DNA of 64,000 nt from the NCBI GenBank assembly GCA_017396365.1, contig JAFQMD010000022.1, forward strand, positions 62,001-126,000, read 5' to 3'. Positions 28,282 to 37,472 of the stretch are shown piece by piece (the first letter of the stretch is position 1; the number at the start of each line of letters is the position of its first letter). The translations under genes and the position numbers were made by a program. This DNA is from Clostridia bacterium. Lineage in GTDB: Bacteria; Bacillota; Clostridia; Christensenellales; Borkfalkiaceae. The notes under the pieces were generated by a model that did no database searches, was not told the origin of the DNA, and saw only the letters and a list, made by a program, of their open reading frames with translations.

Positions 28282-30630
28282 ATGCAAAATTTTCTTGATG
28301 CGCTTAATAAAGAACAAAAACTTCCGGTAATGCAAACCGAAGGTCCAGTGCTCGTAATTGCGGGCGCAGGTAGTGGAAAAACAAGGGTTTTGACAAGCCG
28401 TATTGCCCATCTCGTTTACGATATGGGCGTTTCGCCGTACAATATTTTGGCAATAACGTTTACTAACAAAGCGGCTAACGAAATGAAAGAAAGGCTTGAA
28501 AAAATGGTCGGAGATATCGACGAGATGTGGGTGTGTACGATTCACTCAATGTGCGTTAGAATACTTCGTAGCGACGCAGACAAAATAGGGTATAACAAGA
28601 ATTTTTCAATCTACTCGGAAACTGACAAAGATAAAGTTTTAAAAAGGATAATAAATTCGCTTGCGCTCGAATTTGATAAATATCACAAAAACGCAAAGAA
28701 TTATATATCGGAAATAAAAAATAAAGATTTATCTATTGAAGAATTTAAAAAGGATTTTTCTTGGGTTAGGGATTTAAACGACTACGTAAGAATTTACGAA
28801 GAATACGAGGCAGAACTCTTGCGGTCTAACGCGTTTGACTTTGACGACTTACTTATAAAGACCTATCGCCTACTTGCTGAGCAAAGAGACGTTTTGATAA
28901 AATACGCAAAGCGTTTTCACTACGTTCACGTTGACGAATTTCAAGATACGAACGTCGTTCAGTACAATATCGTAAAGATGCTCGGTTCTTTCCACGGTAA
29001 CGTTTTCGTAGTTGGTGACGACGACCAAAGTATTTACGGTTGGCGTGGCGCGGATATTTCTAACATTTTAGATTTTGATAAGGAGTTTAAAGACGCTAAA
29101 GTTTTTAAACTTCAACAAAATTACCGTTCTACTAAAAAGATTTTAAATCTTGCAAACGCAGTCATTGCAAAAAATACGTTAAGAAGACCAAAACAGTTGT
29201 GGACGGAAAACGACGACGGCGTAAAACCCGATGTTTACGTTGCAAACGAAGAGGCTGAAGAGGCGCAATACACGGCGATAACTATCAAAAATTTGGTTGA
29301 GCGTGGATATAAATTCTCAGATTTTGCCGTGCTTATGAGAATAAACGCGTTGACTCGTTCTTACGAACAAGAATTTACAAAGTACGGAATACCGTGTAAG
29401 GTTTACGGCGGTTTTAAATTCTTTGAAAGAAAAGAAATTAAAGATATAATGGCGTACCTTAGAATTTTATGTAATCCGCTCGATAACGAGGCTGTGCTTA
29501 GAGTTATCAACGTGCCTAAAAGGGGTATAGGCGATAAGTCGATAGACCAACTTATTCACTACGCGGACTCAAACGGATATTCGGTGTTCGACAGCGTTTT
29601 CGACTACGAATATTTAGAGTTAAATTCGGGCGCAAAAAACAAAATTAGGCTATTTAAAGAACTTATAGCCACACTTATTATAGATAAAGAGAATTTATCA
29701 CTTACCGAACTCGTCGATACCGTTATCAAAAAAACCGACTTTTTGTCGTGCTTTGACGACGATACCCCAGAGAGTGAAGACAAAAAGAGAAACGTTGACG
29801 AATTTAAAAGTTCGGTAGCCGATTTTGAAAGGTTAAACCCTGAGGCGTCCTTATCCGAATACTTGAATTCAGTTACTTTAAGTTCTGACACCGACGACAT
29901 AAACGAGAGCGAGTGCGTAACTCTTGCAACCGTTCACTCGGTTAAAGGTTTAGAGTATCCTTGCGTGTTTATATGCGGACTTGATATGGATATCTTTCCA
30001 TTGCAAAGAACTGTGGACAAGCCCGACGAACTTGAAGAAGAGCGCAGACTTATGTACGTTGCTATAACGAGAGCAAAGCAAAGGCTATACCTTACAAGGT
30101 CGAGAAGTAGGTTTTTATACGGTTCGAGAAGAACGACCGTTCAGTCTGAGTTTTTAGACGATATGTCCGACGCGTTAGGACTGCCAAAAAATCGTGGATA
30201 CGGCTATCAAAACCCCTTTCAAAGCGGAAACTACGGCGGTTATCAAGGCGGAAACTACGGCGGTTATCAAAACGGCTATTCAAACGGATATCAAAGAAAA
30301 CCGCAAGAAGAAAGGCGTTCGTCGTTTGGATATTCTGGCTCGGAAGACTCGTCTTATTCGTCAAGTTTTGGCGGAGTGGGCAAGGGCGCGTTTGCATCGT
30401 CGTTTAAAAACGGCTCTAATTTCGGCTCGCAAAGCAGGTCGCAAAAGCCCGAAAATAAAGATATGGGCAAATTCCGTATGGGAACGAAGGTTTTACATAA
30501 AAAATTCGGCGAAGGAACTATCGTTGAACTTAGAAAAAACGGAGACGACGTCGTCGGTATGGTCGCGTTTAAAGGCGTCGGCGTGAAAGCGCTCGTTTTA
30601 AGACTTGCGCCTATTGAGGTTATTGAGTAA
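28282..30630 (+). CDS. pcrA: UvrD/PcrA-type ATP-dependent DNA helicase
   Basis: 3'-5' superfamily 1 helicase for repair and for clearing stalled RNA polymerase. 782 residues. Motifs: Walker A GAGSGKTRVL (I), TFTNKAANEMKER (Ia), VDEFQDTN (II), GDDDQSIYGWRGAD (III), QNYRSTKKIL (IV), TVHSVKGLEYPCVF (V) and EERRLMYVAITRAK (VI). From about 634 to 728 the protein turns into a Gly/Tyr/Asn/Ser-rich linker with a direct repeat (NYGGYQ). The last 50 residues (MGTKVLHKKFGEGTIVEL ...) form the Tudor-like domain that in PcrA binds RNA polymerase. ligA overlaps by one base, the classic pcrA-ligA pairing. Confidence 0.96.
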   Translation: MQNFLDALNKEQKLPVMQTEGPVLVIAGAGSGKTRVLTSRIAHLVYDMGVSPYNILAITFTNKAANEMKERLEKMVGDIDEMWVCTIHSMCVRILRSDADKIGYNKNFSIYSETDKDKVLKRIINSLALEFDKYHKNAKNYISEIKNKDLSIEEFKKDFSWVRDLNDYVRIYEEYEAELLRSNAFDFDDLLIKTYRLLAEQRDVLIKYAKRFHYVHVDEFQDTNVVQYNIVKMLGSFHGNVFVVGDDDQSIYGWRGADISNILDFDKEFKDAKVFKLQQNYRSTKKILNLANAVIAKNTLRRPKQLWTENDDGVKPDVYVANEEAEEAQYTAITIKNLVERGYKFSDFAVLMRINALTRSYEQEFTKYGIPCKVYGGFKFFERKEIKDIMAYLRILCNPLDNEAVLRVINVPKRGIGDKSIDQLIHYADSNGYSVFDSVFDYEYLELNSGAKNKIRLFKELIATLIIDKENLSLTELVDTVIKKTDFLSCFDDDTPESEDKKRNVDEFKSSVADFERLNPEASLSEYLNSVTLSSDTDDINESECVTLATVHSVKGLEYPCVFICGLDMDIFPLQRTVDKPDELEEERRLMYVAITRAKQRLYLTRSRSRFLYGSRRTTVQSEFLDDMSDALGLPKNRGYGYQNPFQSGNYGGYQGGNYGGYQNGYSNGYQRKPQEERRSSFGYSGSEDSSYSSSFGGVGKGAFASSFKNGSNFGSQSRSQKPENKDMGKFRMGTKVLHKKFGEGTIVELRKNGDDVVGMVAFKGVGVKALVLRLAPIEVIE
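30224..30270 (+). repeat. 24-bp tandem repeat inside pcrA
   Basis: Two copies of GCGGAAACTACGGCGGTTAT followed by CAA, period 24 bases, coding GGNYGGYQ. They lie in the low-complexity linker of PcrA, so copy number could vary between strains without breaking the frame. Confidence 0.8.
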
Positions 30631-32579
30631 TGAAAGAAAAACTTGAAAAAATGAGAACGCTTTGCGATACTTTAAATCGTTTTGCGTACGAATATTACGT
30701 TTTAGACAATCCGTCGGTAGAAGATATCGTCTATGATAAACTCTACGACGAACTCTTAAAGTTAGAGAGCGAGACTGGCGAAAGATTTGCCGATTCGCCT
30801 ACGAGAAGAGTAGGTGGCGAGCCTATTTCAGCCTTTAAAAAACACGAGCATATACGCAGGCTTTACAGTTTAGATAAGGTAGTAACTATGGACGCGTTGG
30901 AGTCCTTTGACGCGAAAGTTAGAAAAATAACAAGCCCTATCTACACGGTTGAGTATAAATTCGACGGGCTTACCATTTGTTTAACGTATAAAAACGGCTT
31001 GTTTGAAAGGGCGACGACAAGGGGAAACGGAACTGAGGGCGAAGACGTAACCGCGCAGGTTTTAACAATAAAATCTTTTCCGCTTGCAATAGACTTTAAG
31101 GGAACTGTAGAAGTTCAAGGCGAGGCGATAATAAGGCTTTCGGTTTTAGAAGAATACAACAAAACCGCCGAAGAGCAACTTAAAAACGCTCGAAACGCAG
31201 TCGCTGGCGCAATAAGAAACTTAGACCCAAAAATAACCGAAAAAAGAAAGCCAGAAATACTTTTTTACAACGTAAATTATATTTCTGACGACAGTTTAAA
31301 AAGTCAAACCGAGATTTTTGACTTTTTGAGAAAAAACGGTTTTAAAGTATTTGATTATTTGAGAATTTGCAAGACGCTTGACGAGGTTAAAAACGCAGTA
31401 AACGAGATAGAGAAAGAGAGAAAAAATCTCGACGTTTTAACCGACGGCGCAGTTATAAAAGTTGACGATTTTAAAACGAGAGACGAACTCGGCTACACCG
31501 ATAAGTTTCCGCGTTGGGCAACCGCCTACAAATTTGAAGCCGAAGAAACGCTTACTGAAATTAAAGACGTTATATGGCAAGTTGGAAGAACCGGCAAACT
31601 AACCCCGCTTGGAATAGTAACTCCGGTTGACCTTGGCGGAGCAACGGTAAAAAAGGCAACGCTAAACAATTACGGCGACATTTTGCGTAAAAACGTCAAG
31701 ATAGGAAGTACGGTAGTAATAAGAAGAAGTAACGAAGTTATACCCGAAATTTTGGGCGCAACCGACGGTGGCAAAAACGGTAAAACAGTCGAAAAACCGA
31801 CCTATTGCCCGTCTTGTGGTTCTCTTTTGGAAGAAGAAGGCGCAAATTTATTTTGTCGAAACGAGGATTGTAAACCGAGAATAGTTGCAAAACTTGCAAA
31901 CTTTGCTCAAAAGGACGCAATGAATATCGAGGGTTTTTCGGAAATGACTGCAAGTCAACTTTTGGACGAACTTTCAGTAAAAAACTTTTCCGACCTATAC
32001 AAATTGACGGTTGAAGATTTGTTAAAACTCGACGGGTTTAAAAAGAAAAAGGCTGAAAAAATGATTTTGGCTATTGAAAATAGCAAGAGCGTAGAACTTA
32101 AAAATTTTATTTTTGCGCTCGGCATTGACGGCGTTGGTAAAAAAACGGCAAAGGATTTTGCAGACGAGTTTAAAGATATCGAAAATCTTTTTATCGCCGA
32201 CGAAGAAAGGCTTTTACAAATTCCAGAAGTTGGCGAAATTATAGCAAAAGACGTCGCAAATTATTTTAGAAACGATAAGAATTTATCTGAAATTAGGGCG
32301 CTTTTTGAACTCGGCGTAAAGCCTTTCGTTGAAACAAACGACAGTCAAGGCGTATTTTCGGGTGAAAAAGTAGTGCTTACGGGTTCGCTTTCGGATTTTA
32401 CGAGAAGTCAGGCGTCTAAACTTATTGAAGAGCGCGGTGGAGAAACGCAAAGTTCGGTGTCAAAGTCAACAACCTTGGTTTTAGCAGGCGACTCCGCAGG
32501 CAGTAAACTCGATAAAGCAAAAAAACTCGGAATAAAAATAATCGACGAAGAAGAGTTCAAAAGGCTTATAAATACTTGA
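30630..32579 (+). CDS. ligA: NAD-dependent DNA ligase
   Basis: Seals nicks in replication and repair using NAD. 649 residues, normal. NAD-binding Ia domain at the N terminus (YDKLYDELLKLE), adenylation lysine in VEYKFDGLTIC, zinc finger CPSCGSLL ... CRNEDCKPR, helix-hairpin-helix region, and C-terminal BRCT domain (GEKVVLTGSLSDFTRSQ ...). TAATG start overlaps the pcrA stop by one base. The promoter for the next gene overlaps its last codons. Confidence 0.97.
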   Translation: MKEKLEKMRTLCDTLNRFAYEYYVLDNPSVEDIVYDKLYDELLKLESETGERFADSPTRRVGGEPISAFKKHEHIRRLYSLDKVVTMDALESFDAKVRKITSPIYTVEYKFDGLTICLTYKNGLFERATTRGNGTEGEDVTAQVLTIKSFPLAIDFKGTVEVQGEAIIRLSVLEEYNKTAEEQLKNARNAVAGAIRNLDPKITEKRKPEILFYNVNYISDDSLKSQTEIFDFLRKNGFKVFDYLRICKTLDEVKNAVNEIEKERKNLDVLTDGAVIKVDDFKTRDELGYTDKFPRWATAYKFEAEETLTEIKDVIWQVGRTGKLTPLGIVTPVDLGGATVKKATLNNYGDILRKNVKIGSTVVIRRSNEVIPEILGATDGGKNGKTVEKPTYCPSCGSLLEEEGANLFCRNEDCKPRIVAKLANFAQKDAMNIEGFSEMTASQLLDELSVKNFSDLYKLTVEDLLKLDGFKKKKAEKMILAIENSKSVELKNFIFALGIDGVGKKTAKDFADEFKDIENLFIADEERLLQIPEVGEIIAKDVANYFRNDKNLSEIRALFELGVKPFVETNDSQGVFSGEKVVLTGSLSDFTRSQASKLIEERGGETQSSVSKSTTLVLAGDSAGSKLDKAKKLGIKIIDEEEFKRLINT

Positions 32580-32604
32580 TATTTATAAAAATATGTGTTA
32601 AAAT
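32576..32604 (+). promoter_or_regulatory. Sigma-A promoter of the yicC-rpoZ transcript
   Basis: TTGATA (32576-32581) overlaps the ligA stop; 17-nt spacer; TAAAAT (32599-32604). A strong ribosome-binding site GGGGAGGTG follows before ATG 32635. Confidence 0.7.
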
Positions 32605-32634
32605 ACAAAGGTTAAAAGGGGAGGTGTCCGATAT

Positions 32635-33510
32635 ATGCAAAGTATGACGGGGTACGGTAAAGCCGAATATTCGCAAGAAGGAATTACGCTTACCGTAGAA
32701 CTCAAAACTGTAAACAATAGATTTTTGGATATTATTCCCAAATACCCAAGGGCGTTTATTTCGCTTGACGACCTTATCCGCAAAACCGTTCAGTCTAAAA
32801 TCAAAAGGGGTAGAGTTGAACTTTTCATAACCTATCAAAACGTAAACGAGTCGGGTAAAGTCTTAATCGTAGACAAATCTTTGGCAAGCCAGTACGTCGA
32901 ACTTGCCAAGAGCCTTTCTGAAGAATACTCGCTTGAAAACGATTTTTCAGTTCTTTCACTAATGCGTAGTAACGACGTCGTAACCGAGCAAATGGGTGAC
33001 GAAGGCGCTGAGAATTTAACCGAAATTTTAAAGCAAACTTTAGAAACTGCGCTCGATAACCTTATCGAAATGAGAAAGGTTGAGGGCGAAAAGTTGCAAA
33101 AGGATATTCTTTCAAGGGCGCAAACAGTTGAAACTCTCGTAGGTGAAATAATCGAAAGAGCGCCACAAATTAAAGAAGAATACTATCAAAAGTTAAGGGC
33201 AAAAGTCGAAGAGATTTTAGGCGACGTTAAGTACGATGAAAACCGCCTTTTACAAGAAGTTACTCTCTTTGCCGATAAGAGCAATATTGATGAAGAGTTG
33301 ACAAGGCTTAAAAGCCACATAGCGCAACTTCGCGATATTTGTAAAGCAGGTATCGACGTCGGTAAAAAACTTGACTTTTTAATGCAAGAATTCAATCGTG
33401 AAACGAATACCGTTTGTTCAAAATCTAACGATTTAGAAATAACCAAACGCGGTCTTGCCCTTAAAAACGAAATTGAAAAAATGCGCGAACAAGTGCAAAA
33501 CATAGAATAA
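32635..33510 (+). CDS. yicC: YicC/YloC family endoribonuclease
   Basis: 291 residues, normal. N terminus MQSMTGYGKAEYS with the SMTGYG signature, then VELKTVNNRFLDI; C-terminal DUF1732 part with GKKLDFLMQEFNRETNT and SKSNDLEITKRGL, near-invariant in the family. Homologues are endoribonucleases involved in RNA turnover. In most Firmicutes this gene is followed by remA and gmk; here rpoZ comes next after 42 bases. Confidence 0.94.
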   Translation: MQSMTGYGKAEYSQEGITLTVELKTVNNRFLDIIPKYPRAFISLDDLIRKTVQSKIKRGRVELFITYQNVNESGKVLIVDKSLASQYVELAKSLSEEYSLENDFSVLSLMRSNDVVTEQMGDEGAENLTEILKQTLETALDNLIEMRKVEGEKLQKDILSRAQTVETLVGEIIERAPQIKEEYYQKLRAKVEEILGDVKYDENRLLQEVTLFADKSNIDEELTRLKSHIAQLRDICKAGIDVGKKLDFLMQEFNRETNTVCSKSNDLEITKRGLALKNEIEKMREQVQNIE

Positions 33511-33552
33511 GGCGTTGCCTTAAAAATTTGATAATCAAAAGGAGATATAGAT

Positions 33553-33756
33553 ATGATAAACAATCCACCTATTGACGAACTTGCAAACAAAGTCGGTTCA
33601 AAGTACGCTCTTTGCGTAATCGCGTCAAAAAGAGCAAGACAACTTATCGACCATGCGCAAAATCAGGGACTTTCTGACCTTCCTAACAAAAATAAGCCGT
33701 TAACCGAAGCGGCTATCGAAATTCAAGAAGGAAAGGTAACGGTTTCTAAATATTAA
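33553..33756 (+). CDS. rpoZ: RNA polymerase omega subunit
   Basis: 67 residues, typical of Gram-positive omega. [28 protein letters not shown] is the conserved core (residues 4-31), and [15 protein letters not shown] the C-terminal motif. Assists beta-prime folding and assembly of RNA polymerase. AAGGAG precedes ATG 33553. A terminator immediately follows. Confidence 0.95.
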   Translation: MINNPPIDELANKVGSKYALCVIASKRARQLIDHAQNQGLSDLPNKNKPLTEAAIEIQEGKVTVSKY

Positions 33757-33762
33757 GAAAAA

Positions 33763-33798
33763 GAGCATGACTTATAACAGGGTTGTGCTCATTTTTTT
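33763..33798 (+). terminator. Terminator after rpoZ
   Basis: GAGCATGAC (33763-33771) pairs with GTTGTGCTC (33782-33790) including two G-U pairs, then TTTTTTT. Bases 33799-33878 to priA show only a G-rich ribosome-binding site (GGGGGGA, 33866-33872); no clear promoter. Confidence 0.82.
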
Positions 33799-33878
33799 AA
33801 AGACTACGCCTTTCAAAAACGGCGACGCTAAATACAAAAAGCAAAGGAATAAAATTTTTACAAAAGGGGGGATTTTAC

Positions 33879-36077
33879 GTGATAGCAGAAGTAATCGTGG
33901 ATATTGCACACGGCGAAGTTGATAAGGTTTTCGACTATAAAATTGAAGACGGCAATTTAACTTTGGGCTCTCGCGTAGAAGTTCCTTTTGGTAGGCAGAC
34001 GATTGAAGGGTTTATTATCGGGCTAAAAGAAAATACCGAAGTGCCTGCGGACAAATTAAAGAGCGTTATAAAAGCGCTTGACGAATTTCCAGCCCTTTCT
34101 ACCGAGTGCTTGTCTTTGGCAAAGTTTTTAAAAGACAGGTATCACGTTCCGTTTGCGTTGGCGCTAAGGCAATTTATTCCAGCCGAACTTAGAGGCGGTA
34201 GGGTAAAACAAAAAATTATATCTTTCGTAAGTTTAAATAAAGAGATTTCCCCGTTTGAAATGGTTTCTTCGCTTAGAAAAGGGGCTAGCGCGCAGGCAAA
34301 CGCCATAGGCTTTTTAAAGCAAGAAGTGAGATGTAAACTTTCCGTTTTAAACGAAAAATTTGGCAATTCTGCTATAAAAGCCTTAAAAGATAAGGGATTT
34401 TTAGTTGTAGAGAGCGAAAAAGCGGGTAGAGTTCCTTACAAGGAGTTAGACTCTTTTTCAAAAGACGTAATACTTTCCGAAGAACAAGAAAACGCTATAA
34501 AAACTATTGAAAACACGCAAAAAACCGTAACTCTTTTACACGGCGTAACGGGTAGTGGAAAGACCGAAGTTTATTTAAGGCTTATAAATTCCACGTTAAA
34601 GTCGGGCAAAACTGCAATAATGCTCGTGCCTGAAATTGCTTTGACACCGCAGATGCTTGGGCAACTTAGAGCAAGGTTTGGCGACAACGTTTCAATTTTA
34701 CATAGCGGACTTTCGGTTGGCGAAAGATACGACGAGTGGTTAAGGCTAAAAACGGGAGAGGCTAAAATTGCAATCGGGGCAAGGAGCGCTATTTTTGCTC
34801 CGCTTGATAATCTCGGGCTTATCATAATTGACGAAGAGCACGACGGAAGTTACGAGGCGGAAACCGCGCCGAGATATAAAACCGTTGAAGTTGCATTAAA
34901 ACGCGCCCAACTTTCGTCCGCGAAAATTGTTTTGGGTAGCGCAACTCCGTCTATCGACAGTTACGATAAAGCCTTGCAAGGCGAATACGATCTTGCAAAG
35001 ATGACTAGTAGGATAAACGGTAAAGATTTGCCCGAATTTATCGTTTCGGATATGCGTTTAGAACTGAGGCGCGGAAATGAAAGCATTTTTTCTTCGGATT
35101 TAAAACAAGAATTAAAAAAATGCGTTGAAAATGACAATCAAGCGATTATTTTCTTTAACCGCAGGGGATATTCTCAACAAGTAATTTGTAGAGATTGCGG
35201 ATACGTAGCAAAATGCGAAAACTGCGACGTAACGCTAAACTATCATAGGGATACGGGCGTTTTAAAATGTCATTACTGCGGAAGCGCTTATAGAATGCTT
35301 TCGGCGTGCCCCGAGTGTGGATCTGTAAATTTAAGTTATAGTGGCGCGGGAACTCAAAAAATAGTAGCAGAACTTAAAAAACTTTTTCCAAACGAAACCG
35401 TACTCCGTATGGACAACGACACTACGAGAAATAAAGAGGGGCATTTTAAGATTTTAAAGGAATTTTCCGAGAAAAAAGCCCGTTTTTTAGTAGGAACTCA
35501 AATGGTTGCAAAGGGACACGATTTTCCGTCGGTAACTTTGGTAGGAATTTTAGACGCCGATATGAGTTTGTATTTTTCAGATTTTAGAAGCGCTGAAAGG
35601 ACTTTTCAACTTCTTACTCAAGTTGCGGGTAGAAGTGGTAGAGCAAACAAAAAAGGCAAGGTCGTTTTACAGACGTACAACCCTGAAAATACGACTTTAA
35701 GACAGGCGATTTCTTATGATTACGAAGGCTTTTTTAAGGGTGAAAGCGCAATGCGAAAATCTACGGGGTTTCCTCCGTACGCTCTAATTTTAAGGGTTAT
35801 GATTGAGTCGGACGACGACGGAGAGGCAATGCAAACTCTTAAATACGTCTATGAAGATTTAAAGCAAATTTATCAAGAAAATACTCAAAACTTTTTATTT
35901 TTCAATAAAATGAGAAGTCCTGTAAAAAGAATAAATAATAAATATCGCTATCAAGTTCTTATGCGACTTATAGGCGATTACGAAAATATCAAAAAACGAA
36001 TATACCAAAGCAGTTTGGATAAAAAGACTAACAAAACTTTAGTTTACGTAGAAGAAAATCCAAGCAATTTATATTAA
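33879..36077 (+). CDS. priA: Primosomal replication restart helicase PriA
   Basis: Reloads the replisome at stalled forks. GTG start at 33879 behind a G-rich Shine-Dalgarno. 732 residues. 3'-DNA-binding domain at the N terminus (AHGEVDKVFDYKI), Walker A HGVTGSGKTEVYLR, Walker B IIDEEHDGSYE, zinc-binding region CRDCGYVAKCENC and CHYCGS ... CPECGS, then GTQMVAKGHDFPSV and QVAGRSGR. All functional motifs are present. coaBC, which usually precedes priA in Firmicutes, is absent. First gene of the priA-def-fmt-rsmB-rlmN-rsgA-rpe run. Confidence 0.96.
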   Translation: MIAEVIVDIAHGEVDKVFDYKIEDGNLTLGSRVEVPFGRQTIEGFIIGLKENTEVPADKLKSVIKALDEFPALSTECLSLAKFLKDRYHVPFALALRQFIPAELRGGRVKQKIISFVSLNKEISPFEMVSSLRKGASAQANAIGFLKQEVRCKLSVLNEKFGNSAIKALKDKGFLVVESEKAGRVPYKELDSFSKDVILSEEQENAIKTIENTQKTVTLLHGVTGSGKTEVYLRLINSTLKSGKTAIMLVPEIALTPQMLGQLRARFGDNVSILHSGLSVGERYDEWLRLKTGEAKIAIGARSAIFAPLDNLGLIIIDEEHDGSYEAETAPRYKTVEVALKRAQLSSAKIVLGSATPSIDSYDKALQGEYDLAKMTSRINGKDLPEFIVSDMRLELRRGNESIFSSDLKQELKKCVENDNQAIIFFNRRGYSQQVICRDCGYVAKCENCDVTLNYHRDTGVLKCHYCGSAYRMLSACPECGSVNLSYSGAGTQKIVAELKKLFPNETVLRMDNDTTRNKEGHFKILKEFSEKKARFLVGTQMVAKGHDFPSVTLVGILDADMSLYFSDFRSAERTFQLLTQVAGRSGRANKKGKVVLQTYNPENTTLRQAISYDYEGFFKGESAMRKSTGFPPYALILRVMIESDDDGEAMQTLKYVYEDLKQIYQENTQNFLFFNKMRSPVKRINNKYRYQVLMRLIGDYENIKKRIYQSSLDKKTNKTLVYVEENPSNLY

Positions 36078-36087
36078 AGGTGAAGAC

Positions 36088-36546
36088 ATGGCTATATTAC
36101 CAATCGTACAAACAGGGGATGAAATCCTTAGAAAAAAATGTCAAGAAGTAACTGAATTTAACGCCGAACTTATCAATCTTTTAAACGATATGAAAGAGAC
36201 GCTTAAAGACGCGAAGGGCGCAGGTCTTGCCGCTCCTCAAGTCAACGTTTCAAAGCGAATATTTATAATCGACACCGAAGATATGGGAATTGTTGAGTTT
36301 ATCAATCCCGTAATTTTAGGCGTGTCGGGTAGTCAATACGGCGTAGAGGGTTGCCTTTCAGTAAAGGGTTACTGGGGGGACGTTAAGCGTCCGAGAAAGG
36401 TAACGGTTGAAGCCTACGACAGATACGGTAAAAAGTTTAAGTTTGTCGGAAAAGATTTTTTAGCAAAAGCGCTTTGTCACGAATACGACCACTTGGATGG
36501 GATTTTATATACCGATAAGGCAAACAATTTAAGAGAAGAGGCGTAA
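36088..36546 (+). CDS. def: Peptide deformylase
   Basis: Removes the formyl group from nascent proteins. 152 residues. The three PDF motifs are present: GAGLAAPQ (motif I), EGCLSV (II, metal-binding Cys) and HEYDH (III, two metal-binding His and catalytic Glu). Sits between priA and fmt as in Bacillus; 10-base gap to priA and 1 base to fmt, so co-transcribed. Confidence 0.97.
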   Translation: MAILPIVQTGDEILRKKCQEVTEFNAELINLLNDMKETLKDAKGAGLAAPQVNVSKRIFIIDTEDMGIVEFINPVILGVSGSQYGVEGCLSVKGYWGDVKRPRKVTVEAYDRYGKKFKFVGKDFLAKALCHEYDHLDGILYTDKANNLREEA

Positions 36547-36547
36547 A

Positions 36548-37471
36548 ATGAAAGTTATTTATCTCGGCACGCCTGAATTTGCCGTAAACCCACTTAAAGC
36601 CATTGTAAGTAGCGGTAGGCATCAAGTAGTTGGAGTCGTAACTCAGCCAGACCGTCCGGTCGGTAGAAAAAATATAATGACGCCACCACCCGTAAAGGTC
36701 GTTGCAAACGAAAACGGCATACCCGTTTTTCAATATGAAAAAATAAGGGTTGAGGGTGTGGAAGACTTAAAATCGCTCGGCGCGGATATTATGATAACTT
36801 GCGCTTACGGGCAAATTTTATCGCGCGAAATAATTGATATTTGTCCGTATGGAATAATCAACATTCACGGCTCGCTTTTGCCAAAGTATAGGGGCGCGTC
36901 GCCTATTCAGTCGGCAGTTATAAACGGAGAAAAGACTACGGGTATAACCGTTATGCAAACTGAAGAAGGGTTAGACTGTGGAGATATTTTAGCCGTTTTT
37001 GAAACTCCGATAGGCGAAGAAGAGACTTCTGCCGACCTTTTTGCAAGGCTTTCGATTTTAGGAGCGAAAAATATATGCTCGGTTTTAGACGATATTGAAG
37101 ACGGCAAAATTACTCCGATAAAACAGGACGAAAGCCAAGCGACTTTGGTTAAAACGATAAAAAAAGAAGACGCTTTAATCGATTTTAGTAAAGACGCCTT
37201 AACCGTCAAAAATTTAATAAACGGAATGAATCCTTGGCCTATCGCCTTTACTTTGAAAAACGGGAAAAAACTTAAGTTTTACCGCGCAAGAACGGCTGAG
37301 GGCAACGGAAAGGCGGGCGAAGTTATAGTTGCCGATAAAAAACTCGTTATCGCTTGTGGAAACGGAGCGGTTGAAATAGGTATATTGCAAGAAGAAGGCG
37401 GAAAGGCAATGAGCGCCCAATCTTATTTAAACGGTAGAAAATTAAAGGTCGGCGACCTTTTGGGAGAATAA
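36548..37471 (+). CDS. fmt: Methionyl-tRNA formyltransferase
   Basis: Formylates initiator Met-tRNA with 10-formyl-THF. 307 residues. Start MKVIYLGTPEFAV is the standard N terminus; NIHGSLLPKYRGASPIQ contains the catalytic His and the substrate loop; a C-terminal OB-like domain follows (NPWPIAFTLKNGKKLK). Paired with def, the opposing step of the same pathway. Confidence 0.97.
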   Translation: MKVIYLGTPEFAVNPLKAIVSSGRHQVVGVVTQPDRPVGRKNIMTPPPVKVVANENGIPVFQYEKIRVEGVEDLKSLGADIMITCAYGQILSREIIDICPYGIINIHGSLLPKYRGASPIQSAVINGEKTTGITVMQTEEGLDCGDILAVFETPIGEEETSADLFARLSILGAKNICSVLDDIEDGKITPIKQDESQATLVKTIKKEDALIDFSKDALTVKNLINGMNPWPIAFTLKNGKKLKFYRARTAEGNGKAGEVIVADKKLVIACGNGAVEIGILQEEGGKAMSAQSYLNGRKLKVGDLLGE

Positions 37472-37472
37472 A

